The position numbers and the translations under genes were made by a program. This document shows positions 38,284-47,797 of a stretch of DNA of 64,000 nucleotides, piece by piece. The first letter of the stretch is position 1; every line of letters begins with the position of its first letter. Origin of the DNA: Kordia algicida OT-1. Lineage in GTDB: Bacteria; Bacteroidota; Bacteroidia; Flavobacteriales; Flavobacteriaceae. The stretch covers positions 2,379,340-2,443,339 of the forward strand of contig NZ_DS544873.1 in the NCBI RefSeq assembly GCF_000154725.1, written 5' to 3'. The notes below the pieces were generated by a model. That model did not search any database. It saw only the letters and a program-made list of their open reading frames with translations, and had not been told where the DNA came from.

Positions 38284-38610
38284 GGTACAAGCTACTGTAT
38301 GTTTGATATCTTTTTCTTCTAACATTTTATAAAAGTCTGAATTTTCCGTTCCAGGATTAAAAATGACACGTTCTGGTTGTAACGAAATGATATATTCGTA
38401 AAAATCGGCTTGTCTTGACGGATTTAAATACAGCGTAACTGTGTGAATATCTTCGTATGGTAACAGTTCTGTATCAATCTTTACACCATTAATTTCTCCT
38501 TCTCTTAATCCGTAGGCAACGACTTCGTGTCCGTTTGCAGAAAGTTTATGTACAGCTTTATGAGAAAAGCGATGTGGCTTCAAGGAAGCACCTAATACTA
38601 ATGTTTTCAA
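38254..38610 (-). CDS. CoA-binding protein (YccU-like Rossmann domain)
   Basis: 118 residues, single CoA-binding Rossmann domain: [20 protein letters not shown] at the start, [47 protein letters not shown]. Function unproven in general. Its last nine codons lie antisense to the end of the symporter gene, and no terminator sits between them. Confidence 0.9.
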   Translation of the reverse strand: MKTLVLGASLKPHRFSHKAVHKLSANGHEVVAYGLREGEINGVKIDTELLPYEDIHTVTLYLNPSRQADFYEYIISLQPERVIFNPGTENSDFYKMLEEKDIKHTVACTLVMLASNQY

Positions 38611-38816
38611 TAGGTTATATATTTAGGTTACGAATTGGGTTATACTCACTGGTGATGAGCGTACAAACTTACTAATTTTTAAAATGCAACGCTCATATTT
38701 GTTAAAATATGTTAAAAGTAGTTAAAGAACGTAACACAACTTGAATTCCTTCGTCAAGTATGCATGATTCTAGTATTTCTAGTTTCATCATCATCAACAA
38801 AAAACGAACTAATTAC

Positions 38817-41285
38817 ATGAAAAAACTATTCACACTGTGCATGGCAATGTTATGCTTTGCCTTACACGCTCAAAACGAAACCCCCAAAATCGGTACTGTA
38901 CAAGGAAAAGTTATTGACGCAAACACCAGCGAAGCAATTCCTTATGCAACGATTGTTATCAAATCGAAAGCAGACAACAAAGTTATTACTGGAGCAATTT
39001 CAGACGACAACGGAAATTTCAAAATTGAAAAAATTCCCGCAGGAACGCTTAAAGTAGACATTCAGTTTATCGGTTACGAAACTATTACGCGAGAAATTAC
39101 AATTTCAAGAGAGAATAAAATTGCGCAACTCGGAACGATTTCTTTAGCTGAAAGTGCTACAACGCTTAATGAAGTTGAAGTTGTTGCCGAACGTACCACA
39201 ATTGAACAAAAAGTAGACAGAAAGGTGATTACCGTTGGTAAAGACTTGGTAACAAGCGGACCAACTGCTTCCGACATTATGAACAATTTACCTTCTGTAA
39301 ATGTCGATCAGCAAACAGGAGACATCAGTTTACGAGGAAATCAGAATGTGCGTGTAATGGTTGATGGAAAGTTATCCAACATTCCAACAGCACAATTATT
39401 AAGACAATTACCTTCCAATTCTATCAAAAAAATAGAATTAATTACAAATCCTTCCGCAAAATATAATCCTGAAGGAATGAGCGGAATCATCAATATTGTA
39501 TTGCGTAAAAATGTAAATATTGGTTTCAATGGAAATGTAAATATTGGTTTGACGCGTGAACGTGAATCAAAGTTTAACAGTTCTCTTGATATGAACTACC
39601 GTAACGGAAAATTCAACATCTTTGGAAACTACGGAAACAATATTTCTAAAAATGCAAATGATGGAAATATCTTCCGTGCAGACGAAAATTCAGAACAAAT
39701 TTTCAGCTTTTTAGACAATAGAAAAACACACTTATTTAAAGTTGGAGTTGATATTTATTTGAATGAAAAAAATACCGTTTCTTTCTTTACCAATCAAAAT
39801 ATTACCGACAGCAGAACAGATGGAGTTACAGACGTATTTTTCTATGACGATGCTTCATCCAACAGTTTTCAAGATTTTGCAGCTTTAAATGATAATCTTG
39901 CTTCACAATACAACTTTAACTATAAATATGATATTGACGATGAAGGTCACAACATTGAACTTGAAGTAGACTATAATGTGTTTGATGCAAATGATAATAT
40001 TGACTTTCAATTTTCGGGTGTTTCTGCATTTCCAGATTATATTGATGAAACTGAAACAGACAGAGATCGTACGACAATTAACCTAGATTATGTGCGTCCT
40101 TTAAAAAACAAAGCCAAGTTAGAATTAGGTGCAGAAGCACGTTTGTTTAATTCTGGAATTGACTATCAATCTTCTGGATTTACGTTTAACGAATTAGGAA
40201 ACTTACGCAGAACGCCAAGTACTGATTTTGATTATAGCAGAGATATTTATTCTGTGTACGGAACGTATGGAAAACAATACGAAAAATGGTCATACCAAGT
40301 TGGTCTACGCGCAGAAAGCGTTCAGGTAGATGCAAACGCACTTTCTAGAGAAATTGAAACAACTGACGTAAATAATATTGTTTTTGAAAACGATTACGTT
40401 CAAGTGTATCCTTCGGCGTTCTTTACATATACACCTTCTGAAAAAAATTCATACCAATTAAGTTATAGCAGACGTGTAGATCGTCCTGGAATTGGACAAG
40501 TAAATCCTATTAGAGAATGGAGTACACCATTGATTTCTTCTTTTGGAAATATCAATCTAGAGCCACAATTTACCAACTCTATGGAAGTAAATTACACGAG
40601 AAAACTTGGCAATAAAGGAACAATTACGGGTGGCGTTTTTTATAGATTGATTGAAGATGAGATTAACAGAGCCGTTTTTGTAGATCGTACAGATATCAAC
40701 CGATTGATTTTAACTCACGATAATTTTGACAATACTTCCGCGTATGGAGTAGAGATTTCAAGCAACTTTAGACCAACAAGCTGGTGGAGTTTTAACTCTA
40801 GTTTCGATTTCTTTTCTCAAACACAAAAAGGAATTACGGAATCATTAAATGCACCAACAGATGTTGCTACGGCTGATAATATTGTTCGTGAAACTGTTGA
40901 GGTTGACAATGCCGCTTGGAATTTTAGAATGTTCAACAACTTTAAAGTAAGTAAAAAATTAAACCTTTCTGCTTTTGGGTTTTACCGTGGAAGTGTACAA
41001 GGATTACAATTTGAGATGAAACCAATGTACTTTGTAAACATTGGCGCACGTTACTCATTTGCACAAGGAAACGGAACGTTGAGTGTAAATTATAATGATA
41101 TTTTCAACACTATGGAATTTGGTTTTGATGGACAAAGACCTTTCCGTCAGGTTGGAGCCTTTACTTGGGAAAGTAATACGGTAAATGTTGCCATTTCATA
41201 CCGTTTTGGTGGCGGAAAATACAGAGCAAAATCTCGTAAACAACGTGATAATGATGAAAAATCAGGAAGTGGCGGATTCTTATAA
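38817..41285 (+). CDS. Outer-membrane beta-barrel receptor (TonB-dependent-like, OMP_b-brl_3)
   Basis: 822 residues from the ATG at 38817 (signal peptide MKKLFTLCMAMLCFALHA). Carboxypeptidase-D-regulatory-like domain at about 25-110 (TVQGKVIDANTSEAIPYATI), then a plug-like part (KVITVGKDLVTSGPTASDIM, GNQNVRVMVDGKLSNIP) and a long barrel ending in a Phe-rich tail. It matches the PF14905-type barrels of Bacteroidota rather than SusC: no SusD partner is present and the C-terminus is basic and Gly-rich. Ligand unknown. Confidence 0.92.
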   Translation: MKKLFTLCMAMLCFALHAQNETPKIGTVQGKVIDANTSEAIPYATIVIKSKADNKVITGAISDDNGNFKIEKIPAGTLKVDIQFIGYETITREITISRENKIAQLGTISLAESATTLNEVEVVAERTTIEQKVDRKVITVGKDLVTSGPTASDIMNNLPSVNVDQQTGDISLRGNQNVRVMVDGKLSNIPTAQLLRQLPSNSIKKIELITNPSAKYNPEGMSGIINIVLRKNVNIGFNGNVNIGLTRERESKFNSSLDMNYRNGKFNIFGNYGNNISKNANDGNIFRADENSEQIFSFLDNRKTHLFKVGVDIYLNEKNTVSFFTNQNITDSRTDGVTDVFFYDDASSNSFQDFAALNDNLASQYNFNYKYDIDDEGHNIELEVDYNVFDANDNIDFQFSGVSAFPDYIDETETDRDRTTINLDYVRPLKNKAKLELGAEARLFNSGIDYQSSGFTFNELGNLRRTPSTDFDYSRDIYSVYGTYGKQYEKWSYQVGLRAESVQVDANALSREIETTDVNNIVFENDYVQVYPSAFFTYTPSEKNSYQLSYSRRVDRPGIGQVNPIREWSTPLISSFGNINLEPQFTNSMEVNYTRKLGNKGTITGGVFYRLIEDEINRAVFVDRTDINRLILTHDNFDNTSAYGVEISSNFRPTSWWSFNSSFDFFSQTQKGITESLNAPTDVATADNIVRETVEVDNAAWNFRMFNNFKVSKKLNLSAFGFYRGSVQGLQFEMKPMYFVNIGARYSFAQGNGTLSVNYNDIFNTMEFGFDGQRPFRQVGAFTWESNTVNVAISYRFGGGKYRAKSRKQRDNDEKSGSGGFL

Positions 41286-41358
41286 ATCGCTATTCCATAA
41301 CAAATTAATAACTTCAATTATTATTGATGGTTAGTGTTAATTGAACGTTATTAAACAA

Positions 41359-41392
41359 AGAAAACCTTAGTTGTGCACAGCTAGGGTTTTCT
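41359..41392 (+). terminator. Terminator of the barrel receptor gene
   Basis: AGAAAACCTTAG (41359-41370) with CTAGGGTTTTCT (41381-41392), one G-U wobble on the plus strand, then ATTTTTTT. Confidence 0.87.
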
Positions 41393-41625
41393 ATTTTTTT
41401 GTACGATTTAGTTTGTTATCAAAGTGCTATTAATCCGTAAACTAGCACATTTGAACAAAAAAAATGTTAAAATTCTGTCAATCAGTAAACAAATCTCAAA
41501 AAAAACAGCCTACTTGCAGTATCAAATTAAGTATACTGTATTGTTTTAGGTTAATTATTCGAATTTAGCACTCTAAAAATACCCTTAAAATTGCATAACG
41601 TATACTAGATATTTATATCTAAGAA
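41393..41625. other. Intergenic, nothing recognised
   Basis: A-T rich sequence between two terminators of convergent genes; no ORF or repeat family seen. Confidence 0.5.
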
Positions 41626-41659
41626 AAAATCCCAAACGCACGCCAGCATTTGGGATTTT
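41626..41659 (-). terminator. Terminator of fabH
   Basis: AAAATCCCAAA (41626-41636) pairs with TTTGGGATTTT (41649-41659), perfect 11-bp stem, 12-base loop. Confidence 0.87.
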
Positions 41660-41697
41660 ATTGTTATGATGATGCGAAATTTATTCGCAAGCTTAAT

Positions 41698-42714
41698 TTA
41701 CCATTTTATAATGACACTTCCCCAAGTAAATCCACTTCCAAAAGCTGCCAATACTACAGTATCACCTTCATTGATTTTTCCTTCTTGCCACGCTTCTGTT
41801 AGTGCAATTGGAATTGATGCCGCAGTTGTGTTTCCATAACGCATGATATTGTTATAGACTTGATCGTCACTTAATCCAAATTTCTTCTGAATAAATTGTG
41901 CAATTCGTAAATTCGCTTGATGCGGAATTAACATATCAATATCACCTTTATTCAATCCGTTTTGCATCAAACCTTCCATAATTACTTCACTAAAACGAAC
42001 TACTGCATTTTTAAATACAAACTGTCCGTTCATAAGTGGAAAGTATGAAGTATCTTCTTCTCCGTTATCGTGATCTTTTAAAATATCATTTACCCAACGT
42101 GTTCCCATTCCTGGTGCCGTTAAAGCTAGTTCTTCTGCATGTTCTCCTTGTGAGTGTAAATGTGTTGATAAAATTCCACGACTGTTATCATCACTTCTAG
42201 TAAGTACAGCCGCTCCAGCTCCATCACCAAAAATCACAGAAACTCCTCTCCCACGAGTTGTCATATCTAAACCGTGTGAATGTAACTCAGAACCAATCAC
42301 TAAAATATTTTTATACATTCCAGTTTTAATAAATTGGTCGGCAACAGAAATCGCATAAACAAAACCAGAACATTGGTTACGTACATCGAGTGCTCCAACC
42401 GTTTTAATATCTAGTTCTTTTTGAACCATTACGCCTGGTCCTGGGAAGTAATAATCTGGACTTAAAGTAGCAAAAATGATAAAATCGATGTCATCTTTGT
42501 CAATACCTGCACGTTCAATTGCTATTTTTGCAGCTTTTACGCCCATTCCCGAAGTTGTATCTTCTGTACCTTTTACAGCAAATCTTCTTTCTTTTATTCC
42601 TGTACGTTCTTGTATCCATTCATCATTCGTATCCATTATTTTGGATAAATCGTCATTGGTAACTACATTATCTGGAACATAATGTCCTAATCCTATAATT
42701 CTTGATGTATACAT
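41698..42714 (-). CDS. fabH: 3-oxoacyl-ACP synthase III (FabH-type)
   Basis: 338 residues. It condenses acetyl-CoA with malonyl-ACP to start fatty acid synthesis. Catalytic Cys115 in LDVRNQCSGFVYAIS, His in MLIPHQANLRIAQF and Asn in MRYGNTTAASIPIAL; end FGSGFTWGSVIIKW. It stands alone, not beside plsX or rpmF, so it may be an extra paralogue (starter-unit variant) rather than the primary FabH. Confidence 0.92.
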   Translation of the reverse strand: MYTSRIIGLGHYVPDNVVTNDDLSKIMDTNDEWIQERTGIKERRFAVKGTEDTTSGMGVKAAKIAIERAGIDKDDIDFIIFATLSPDYYFPGPGVMVQKELDIKTVGALDVRNQCSGFVYAISVADQFIKTGMYKNILVIGSELHSHGLDMTTRGRGVSVIFGDGAGAAVLTRSDDNSRGILSTHLHSQGEHAEELALTAPGMGTRWVNDILKDHDNGEEDTSYFPLMNGQFVFKNAVVRFSEVIMEGLMQNGLNKGDIDMLIPHQANLRIAQFIQKKFGLSDDQVYNNIMRYGNTTAASIPIALTEAWQEGKINEGDTVVLAAFGSGFTWGSVIIKW

Positions 42715-42840
42715 AAATTGTAGATTTTAAATTTTTTAGTGTAAAATCGCTCTATAAATTTACACATTCTTAAAAATTGAACCACAATATTAAGCATTAA
42801 TAATTACATCTGTACTGTCAATTGAATGCACTTCAACGAA

Positions 42841-42871
42841 AAAGCACATCTATGAAACATAAATGTGCTTT
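42841..42871 (-). terminator. Orphan hairpin between divergent genes
   Basis: AAAGCACAT (42841-42849) pairs with ATGTGCTTT (42863-42871). Read on the minus strand it ends in TTTTT. Both neighbouring genes run away from it, so it does not end either. It may terminate a small unannotated RNA from 42872-43060. Confidence 0.5.
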
Positions 42872-43062
42872 AAAACAACCTAACCAATAAATAAACAATT
42901 GATTAAGGAATCATTCTATTTTTGTAGTAATCTCTCTCCTTAATCGTTGTAAAGTATATCGAAATGATTTACGATTCCTTACAGGAAATTTCTGTTTTTT
43001 ACGATTTTCTTCATTTTTTTAAATAGTTTTACATTTCACCAACCAAAAACAAAAAAATTACC

Positions 43063-45489
43063 ATGAAAAAAATAATCTTACTCTTTTTAATAACGCTGCC
43101 TTTTTCGATCATTCGGGCACAAGAAAATATTGGATATCAAAAACCACCTCAAGAAATTCTAGAACTTGCTGATGCAGAAGCCGCACCAAGAGTTCGTATG
43201 GATAGCAAAGGAGAAAATTTCTATTTTTTATATCGAAGCAGTTACAAAACTATTGCCGAACTCTCTGAAAAAGAATTACGCTTGGCAGGTTTACGTATCA
43301 ATCCAAAAACAAATATTGGCAGCAGACAAAGTTATTATAACAGACTTGAAATTAGAATTGGGCGCAATAGCAGAGAAGAAACTGTAAAAGGATTGCCGAC
43401 TACGGGAAAATTTGCCAATTTTAGATGGTCGCCAGATGAAACAAAAATAGCACTAACAAATACGACTGACACTGGCGTGGAATTATGGATTGTTGATTTC
43501 ACTACAAAATCAGCAAAAAAACTTACAGATGCAAATTTAAATGCCAACATTGGAAGTCCGTATATGTGGTTTAAAAATAGTCAATCTTTATTGGTAAAAA
43601 AAGTTCCTAATGGAAGAAAAGCATTGATTAATACTGCGATTACAATACCTACAGGACCTACAATTTCAGTAAGCGAAAAAGGTAAAAAAGCGCAAAACAG
43701 AACCTATCAAGATTTATTGAAAAATAAAAATGACGAATTCAATTTTGAACAATTAGCCACTTCGGAGTTATATAAAGTTGACCTTGACGGTACAAATACT
43801 TTATGGAAAGAAAAAAATATGTATAAAAGCATGTCTTTTTCGCCAAATGGAGAATTTATCATGTTGAATACTATTGAAAAACCATTTTCATATTTAGTGA
43901 CTTATTCAAGATTTCCATACACTTCCGTAATTTATGATACAAAAGGAAATAAAGTATATGAAGCTTTAAAAGTTGCATTAATTGAAGATTTACCAAAAGG
44001 TTTCATGTCTGTTCGTAAAGGACGTAGAAGTCTAAGATGGCGCTCAGATCAAGCAGCAACTCTATATTGGTGTAAAGCCTTGGATGAAGGCGATGCTGGA
44101 AAAGAAGTTGCTCACAGAGATGAAGTATTTCAACTAAAAGCTCCTTTTACAGGAACACCAACATCATTACTAAAAACAAAAGGGCGTTTTTCTGGAATTA
44201 CTTGGGGAAACAAAACAACTGCGATTGCCTATGATTATTGGTGGAATACGCGAAATACGAAAAGATATCTATTCAATCCTTCCAACAATTCTATTCCTGC
44301 CAAAGTGATTACAGACAGAAGTTACCAAGATTCATATAGCAATCCTGGAAACTATATCACTTCAAAGAATTCTTTCAATGAATATGTATTAAGTATCGAA
44401 AAAAACAATCTTTATTTAATCGGTGAAGGATATAGCAAAAACGGAAGAAAACCTTTTGTGGACAAATTCAACTTAAAAACTCAAAAAAAGACACGTATTT
44501 ATGAATCTGATTTTACAGATAAAAGACTAAATATTCTCGATGCTATTGACTTAAAAAAAGGAAGCTTTTTAATCATGCTAGAATCACAGAATGAATATCC
44601 TAATTATTACATTAAAAACTTAAAGAAAAATAAAAAAGAAATACCACTCACAAATATTAAAAATCCTTTTGAAAGTATTCAGAATGTATCAAAAAAAGTA
44701 ATAACCTATAAACGTGATGATGGTTTGGATCTCTCTGGAACCTTATATCTTCCTACAGATTATAAAGAAGGAAAAAAATACCCAATGATTCTTTGGGCAT
44801 ATCCTGTAGAATACAAAGACAAGAAAAATGCAGGTCAGGTAACGACAAACGCTAATGAATTTACCTATCCGTATTACGGTTCGCCAATTTACTGGGTTAC
44901 CAGAGGTTATGTAGTGCTAGATGATGCTTCTTTCCCAATTGTAGGTGAAGGTGACGAAGAACCAAACGATACGTTTATAAAACAATTAGTTGCTAACGGA
45001 AAAGCTGCTATTGATGCTGTAGACAAACTTGGATATATTGACAGGACGAAAGTTGCCGTTGGCGGACATTCGTACGGTGCATTTATGACTGCAAACTTAT
45101 TAACGCATTCCGATTTGTTTGCCGCAGGAATCGCAAGAAGTGGCGCGTATAACAGAACGCTAACTCCGTACGGTTTTCAAAGTGAAGAACGCAACTATTG
45201 GGAAGCTCCTGAAGTATATTACAACATGTCACCGTTTATGCATGCTGATAAAATGAAAACACCATTATTATTAATTCATGGTGAAGCAGATAATAACTCA
45301 GGAACCTATCCTTTACAAAGTGAACGTTATTTTAACGCACTAAAAGGAATGGGCGCGCCTGTACGTTTGGTAATGCTTCCAAAGGAAAGTCACGGATACC
45401 GATCAAGAGAATCTATTTTGCACTTATTGTGGGAACAAGATCGTTGGTTAGAAATGCATCTAAAAAACAAAAAACCAGATTCTAAGTAA
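43063..45489 (+). CDS. Secreted prolyl-oligopeptidase-family (S9) peptidase
   Basis: 808 residues. Signal peptide MKKIILLFLITLPFSIIRA. An N-terminal beta-propeller (about 40-530) leads to the alpha/beta-hydrolase domain with Ser670 in VGGHSYGAFMTANLL, Asp743 in LIHGEADNNSGTY and His777 in KESHGYRSRES. The GGHSYGAFM context resembles glutamyl-endopeptidase-like members (S9D). It digests peptides in the periplasm. It ends in a strong terminator. Confidence 0.93.
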   Translation: MKKIILLFLITLPFSIIRAQENIGYQKPPQEILELADAEAAPRVRMDSKGENFYFLYRSSYKTIAELSEKELRLAGLRINPKTNIGSRQSYYNRLEIRIGRNSREETVKGLPTTGKFANFRWSPDETKIALTNTTDTGVELWIVDFTTKSAKKLTDANLNANIGSPYMWFKNSQSLLVKKVPNGRKALINTAITIPTGPTISVSEKGKKAQNRTYQDLLKNKNDEFNFEQLATSELYKVDLDGTNTLWKEKNMYKSMSFSPNGEFIMLNTIEKPFSYLVTYSRFPYTSVIYDTKGNKVYEALKVALIEDLPKGFMSVRKGRRSLRWRSDQAATLYWCKALDEGDAGKEVAHRDEVFQLKAPFTGTPTSLLKTKGRFSGITWGNKTTAIAYDYWWNTRNTKRYLFNPSNNSIPAKVITDRSYQDSYSNPGNYITSKNSFNEYVLSIEKNNLYLIGEGYSKNGRKPFVDKFNLKTQKKTRIYESDFTDKRLNILDAIDLKKGSFLIMLESQNEYPNYYIKNLKKNKKEIPLTNIKNPFESIQNVSKKVITYKRDDGLDLSGTLYLPTDYKEGKKYPMILWAYPVEYKDKKNAGQVTTNANEFTYPYYGSPIYWVTRGYVVLDDASFPIVGEGDEEPNDTFIKQLVANGKAAIDAVDKLGYIDRTKVAVGGHSYGAFMTANLLTHSDLFAAGIARSGAYNRTLTPYGFQSEERNYWEAPEVYYNMSPFMHADKMKTPLLLIHGEADNNSGTYPLQSERYFNALKGMGAPVRLVMLPKESHGYRSRESILHLLWEQDRWLEMHLKNKKPDSK

Positions 45490-45512
45490 TCTCTTTTACA
45501 TAAAACAATAGG

Positions 45513-45536
45513 AACTCCGCTTTTTTGGCGGAGTTT
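45513..45536 (+). terminator. Terminator of the S9 peptidase gene
   Basis: AACTCCGC (45513-45520) pairs with GCGGAGTT (45528-45535), 7-base loop, then TTTTTTG. Confidence 0.93.
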
Positions 45537-45801
45537 TTTTGTCTTTATAAATTATCTAATGAAATAGTATCAAAAGAATTTGTTGGACTCACAAAAGTTA
45601 TTGTAACTAAAAAGCAGATTACCGCAAATTTTTACAAAATTTCCGTAAAGGTATTTCAAAGAGATTTACTCATTCAATCTTTTAATCAAAATTTGACAGA
45701 AATGATGTCATCTTGTCACTTGCGTAGAACATGGTATTTTTTTTGAAAAGAATGTTGTCAAACAATACGAATTATTTAATCATAAACTAAAAAGATAACA
45801 A
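45537..45801. other. Intergenic upstream of htpG
   Basis: 265 A-T rich bases expected to hold the htpG promoter. No CIRCE-type inverted repeat seen; no exact TAnnTTTG within 60 bases of the ATG. Confidence 0.45.
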
Positions 45802-47691
45802 ATGGCAACAGGAAATATTAATGTATCTGTAGAAAATATTTTCCCCTTAATTAAGAAGTTCTTATACAGCGATCACGAAATCTTTTTAAGAGAGCTTATT
45901 TCTAACGCAACCGATGCTACACTTAAGCTTAAGCACTTAACCAATATTGGAGAAGCTAGCGTAGAATACGGAAATCCAGTGATCGAAATTAAAGTAGACA
46001 AAGAAGGAAAGAAATTGCACATTATCGATCAGGGAATCGGAATGTCAGCAGACGAAATCCAAAAATATATCAACGAAGTGGCTTTTTCTGGAGCCGAAGA
46101 ATTTTTAGAAAAATACAAAGATTCTGCCAAAGATTCAGGAATTATCGGACATTTTGGACTTGGTTTTTATTCTGCATTCATGGTTGCAGAAAAAGTAGAA
46201 ATCATCTCAAAAAGCTATAAAGAAGATGAAAAAGCGGCACATTGGACGTGTGATGGTTCGCCACAATATACGATAGAAGAACACGACAAAACAGAGCGTG
46301 GAACAGAAATTATTTTACACATTGCAGAAGATTCAACCGAATTCCTAGAAGATTCAAGAATCAACGAATTGTTAGTAAAATATAACAAATTTATGCCTAT
46401 TCCAATCAAGTTTGGAACAAAAGAAGAAACACTTCCACTTCCTGAAGATGCAGAAGAAGGCGCAGAAGCTGAAAAAATTACAGTTGATAATATCATCAAC
46501 AATCCAAATCCAGCGTGGACAAAACAACCTGCCGATTTAGAAGATGCTGATTATAAAAGTTTCTACCGCGAGTTATATCCAATGCAATTTGAAGAACCTT
46601 TATTCAACATTCATTTAAATGTAGATTATCCGTTTAACTTAACTGGTATTTTATATTTCCCAAAACTTGGGAATGATATGAACATGCAAAAGGATCGCAT
46701 TCAATTATACCAAAACCAAGTATTTGTAACGGACAATGTAGAAGGAATTGTACCTGAGTTTTTAACCATGCTAAAAGGTGTTATTGATTCTCCAGACATT
46801 CCATTAAACGTTTCACGTTCGTACTTGCAAGCGGATGGAAATGTAAAGAAAATTTCTTCATACATCACACGAAAAGTAGCGGACAAATTAAATTCACTGT
46901 TCAAAAACAACAGAGAAGATTTTGAAGCAAAATGGGATGATATTAAAATTGTGATCGAATACGGAATGCTTTCAGAAGATAAATTCTTTGACAAAGCTGA
47001 TAAATTCGCACTATATCCTTCTGTTGATGGAACGTATTATACGTATGAAGAATTATACGAAAAAATAAAAGATGCACAAACAGATAAAGATGATAAAACG
47101 ATCATTTTGTATGCTTCTAACAAAGATCAACAGCACAGCTATATTGAAGCTGCCAAAGAAAAAGGATATGAAGTATTGTTGTTAGATTCTCCAATTGTTT
47201 CACATTTAATTCAAAAATTAGAAACATCAAAAGAGAACATTTCGTTTGCTCGTGTGGATGCCGATCATATTGACAACATCATCAAGAAAGACTCAGCACA
47301 AATTTCTAAGCTTTCAGACGAAGAAAAAGAATCGTTAAAAACGACCTTAACAGAAGTTGTTCCTGCCGATAAATACACGGTTCAGTTAGAAGCAATGGAT
47401 TCAAACGCATCACCATTTATGATTACGCAACCAGAATTTATGCGTCGTATGAAAGAAATGCAACAAACTGGCGGTGGCGGTATGTTTGGAATGGGGAATT
47501 TCCCTGAAATGTACAACTTAATCGTAAATACAAATCACGAATTGGTTGGACAAATTCTAAACACAAAAACAAGAAAGAAACAAGAACGTTTAATCAAGCA
47601 ATCTCTCGATTTAGCGCGATTATCACAAAACTTACTTACGGGAGAAGAATTGACACAATTCATCAAACGTAGTTACGAAATGATAAAATAA
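45802..47691 (+). CDS. htpG: Chaperone HtpG (Hsp90)
   Basis: 629 residues. ATP-dependent chaperone, cytoplasmic. GHKL ATPase motifs: FLRELISNATDATLKLKHL, IDQGIGMSADEIQKYI, GHFGLGFYSAFMVA, GTEIILHIAEDS. Middle domain YPFNLTGILYFPK and the catalytic-loop Arg in NVSRSYLQADGNVKK. C-terminal dimer part ends FIKRSYEMIK. Alone in its transcript. Confidence 0.97.
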   Translation: MATGNINVSVENIFPLIKKFLYSDHEIFLRELISNATDATLKLKHLTNIGEASVEYGNPVIEIKVDKEGKKLHIIDQGIGMSADEIQKYINEVAFSGAEEFLEKYKDSAKDSGIIGHFGLGFYSAFMVAEKVEIISKSYKEDEKAAHWTCDGSPQYTIEEHDKTERGTEIILHIAEDSTEFLEDSRINELLVKYNKFMPIPIKFGTKEETLPLPEDAEEGAEAEKITVDNIINNPNPAWTKQPADLEDADYKSFYRELYPMQFEEPLFNIHLNVDYPFNLTGILYFPKLGNDMNMQKDRIQLYQNQVFVTDNVEGIVPEFLTMLKGVIDSPDIPLNVSRSYLQADGNVKKISSYITRKVADKLNSLFKNNREDFEAKWDDIKIVIEYGMLSEDKFFDKADKFALYPSVDGTYYTYEELYEKIKDAQTDKDDKTIILYASNKDQQHSYIEAAKEKGYEVLLLDSPIVSHLIQKLETSKENISFARVDADHIDNIIKKDSAQISKLSDEEKESLKTTLTEVVPADKYTVQLEAMDSNASPFMITQPEFMRRMKEMQQTGGGGMFGMGNFPEMYNLIVNTNHELVGQILNTKTRKKQERLIKQSLDLARLSQNLLTGEELTQFIKRSYEMIK

Positions 47692-47711
47692 ACTGTAAAA
47701 AGCAGTATCTT

Positions 47712-47740
47712 AAAGCCTCTTGAAATTCAAGAGGCTTTTT
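47712..47740 (+). terminator. Terminator of htpG
   Basis: AAAGCCTCTTG (47712-47722) pairs with CAAGAGGCTTT (47728-47738), then a T-run. Confidence 0.93.
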
Positions 47741-47797
47741 TTGTAACCAAATCAAACTTTATATCGTCTAACTAATCATCAATCAAAAACAAAAAAC

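Noticed and set aside
41698-42714. PKS/aryl polyene-type ketosynthase
   Set aside because: Motifs and length are plain FabH, and no acyl carrier protein or other such genes adjoin it.
42880-43005. Basic minus-strand open frame (about 35 codons, ENRKKQKFPVRNRKS...)
   Set aside because: No start codon in frame after the preceding stop; likely chance within a candidate RNA region.
45525-45746. 73-aa plus-strand ORF before htpG
   Set aside because: It starts in the terminator of the S9 gene and has no ribosome-site context or family resemblance.
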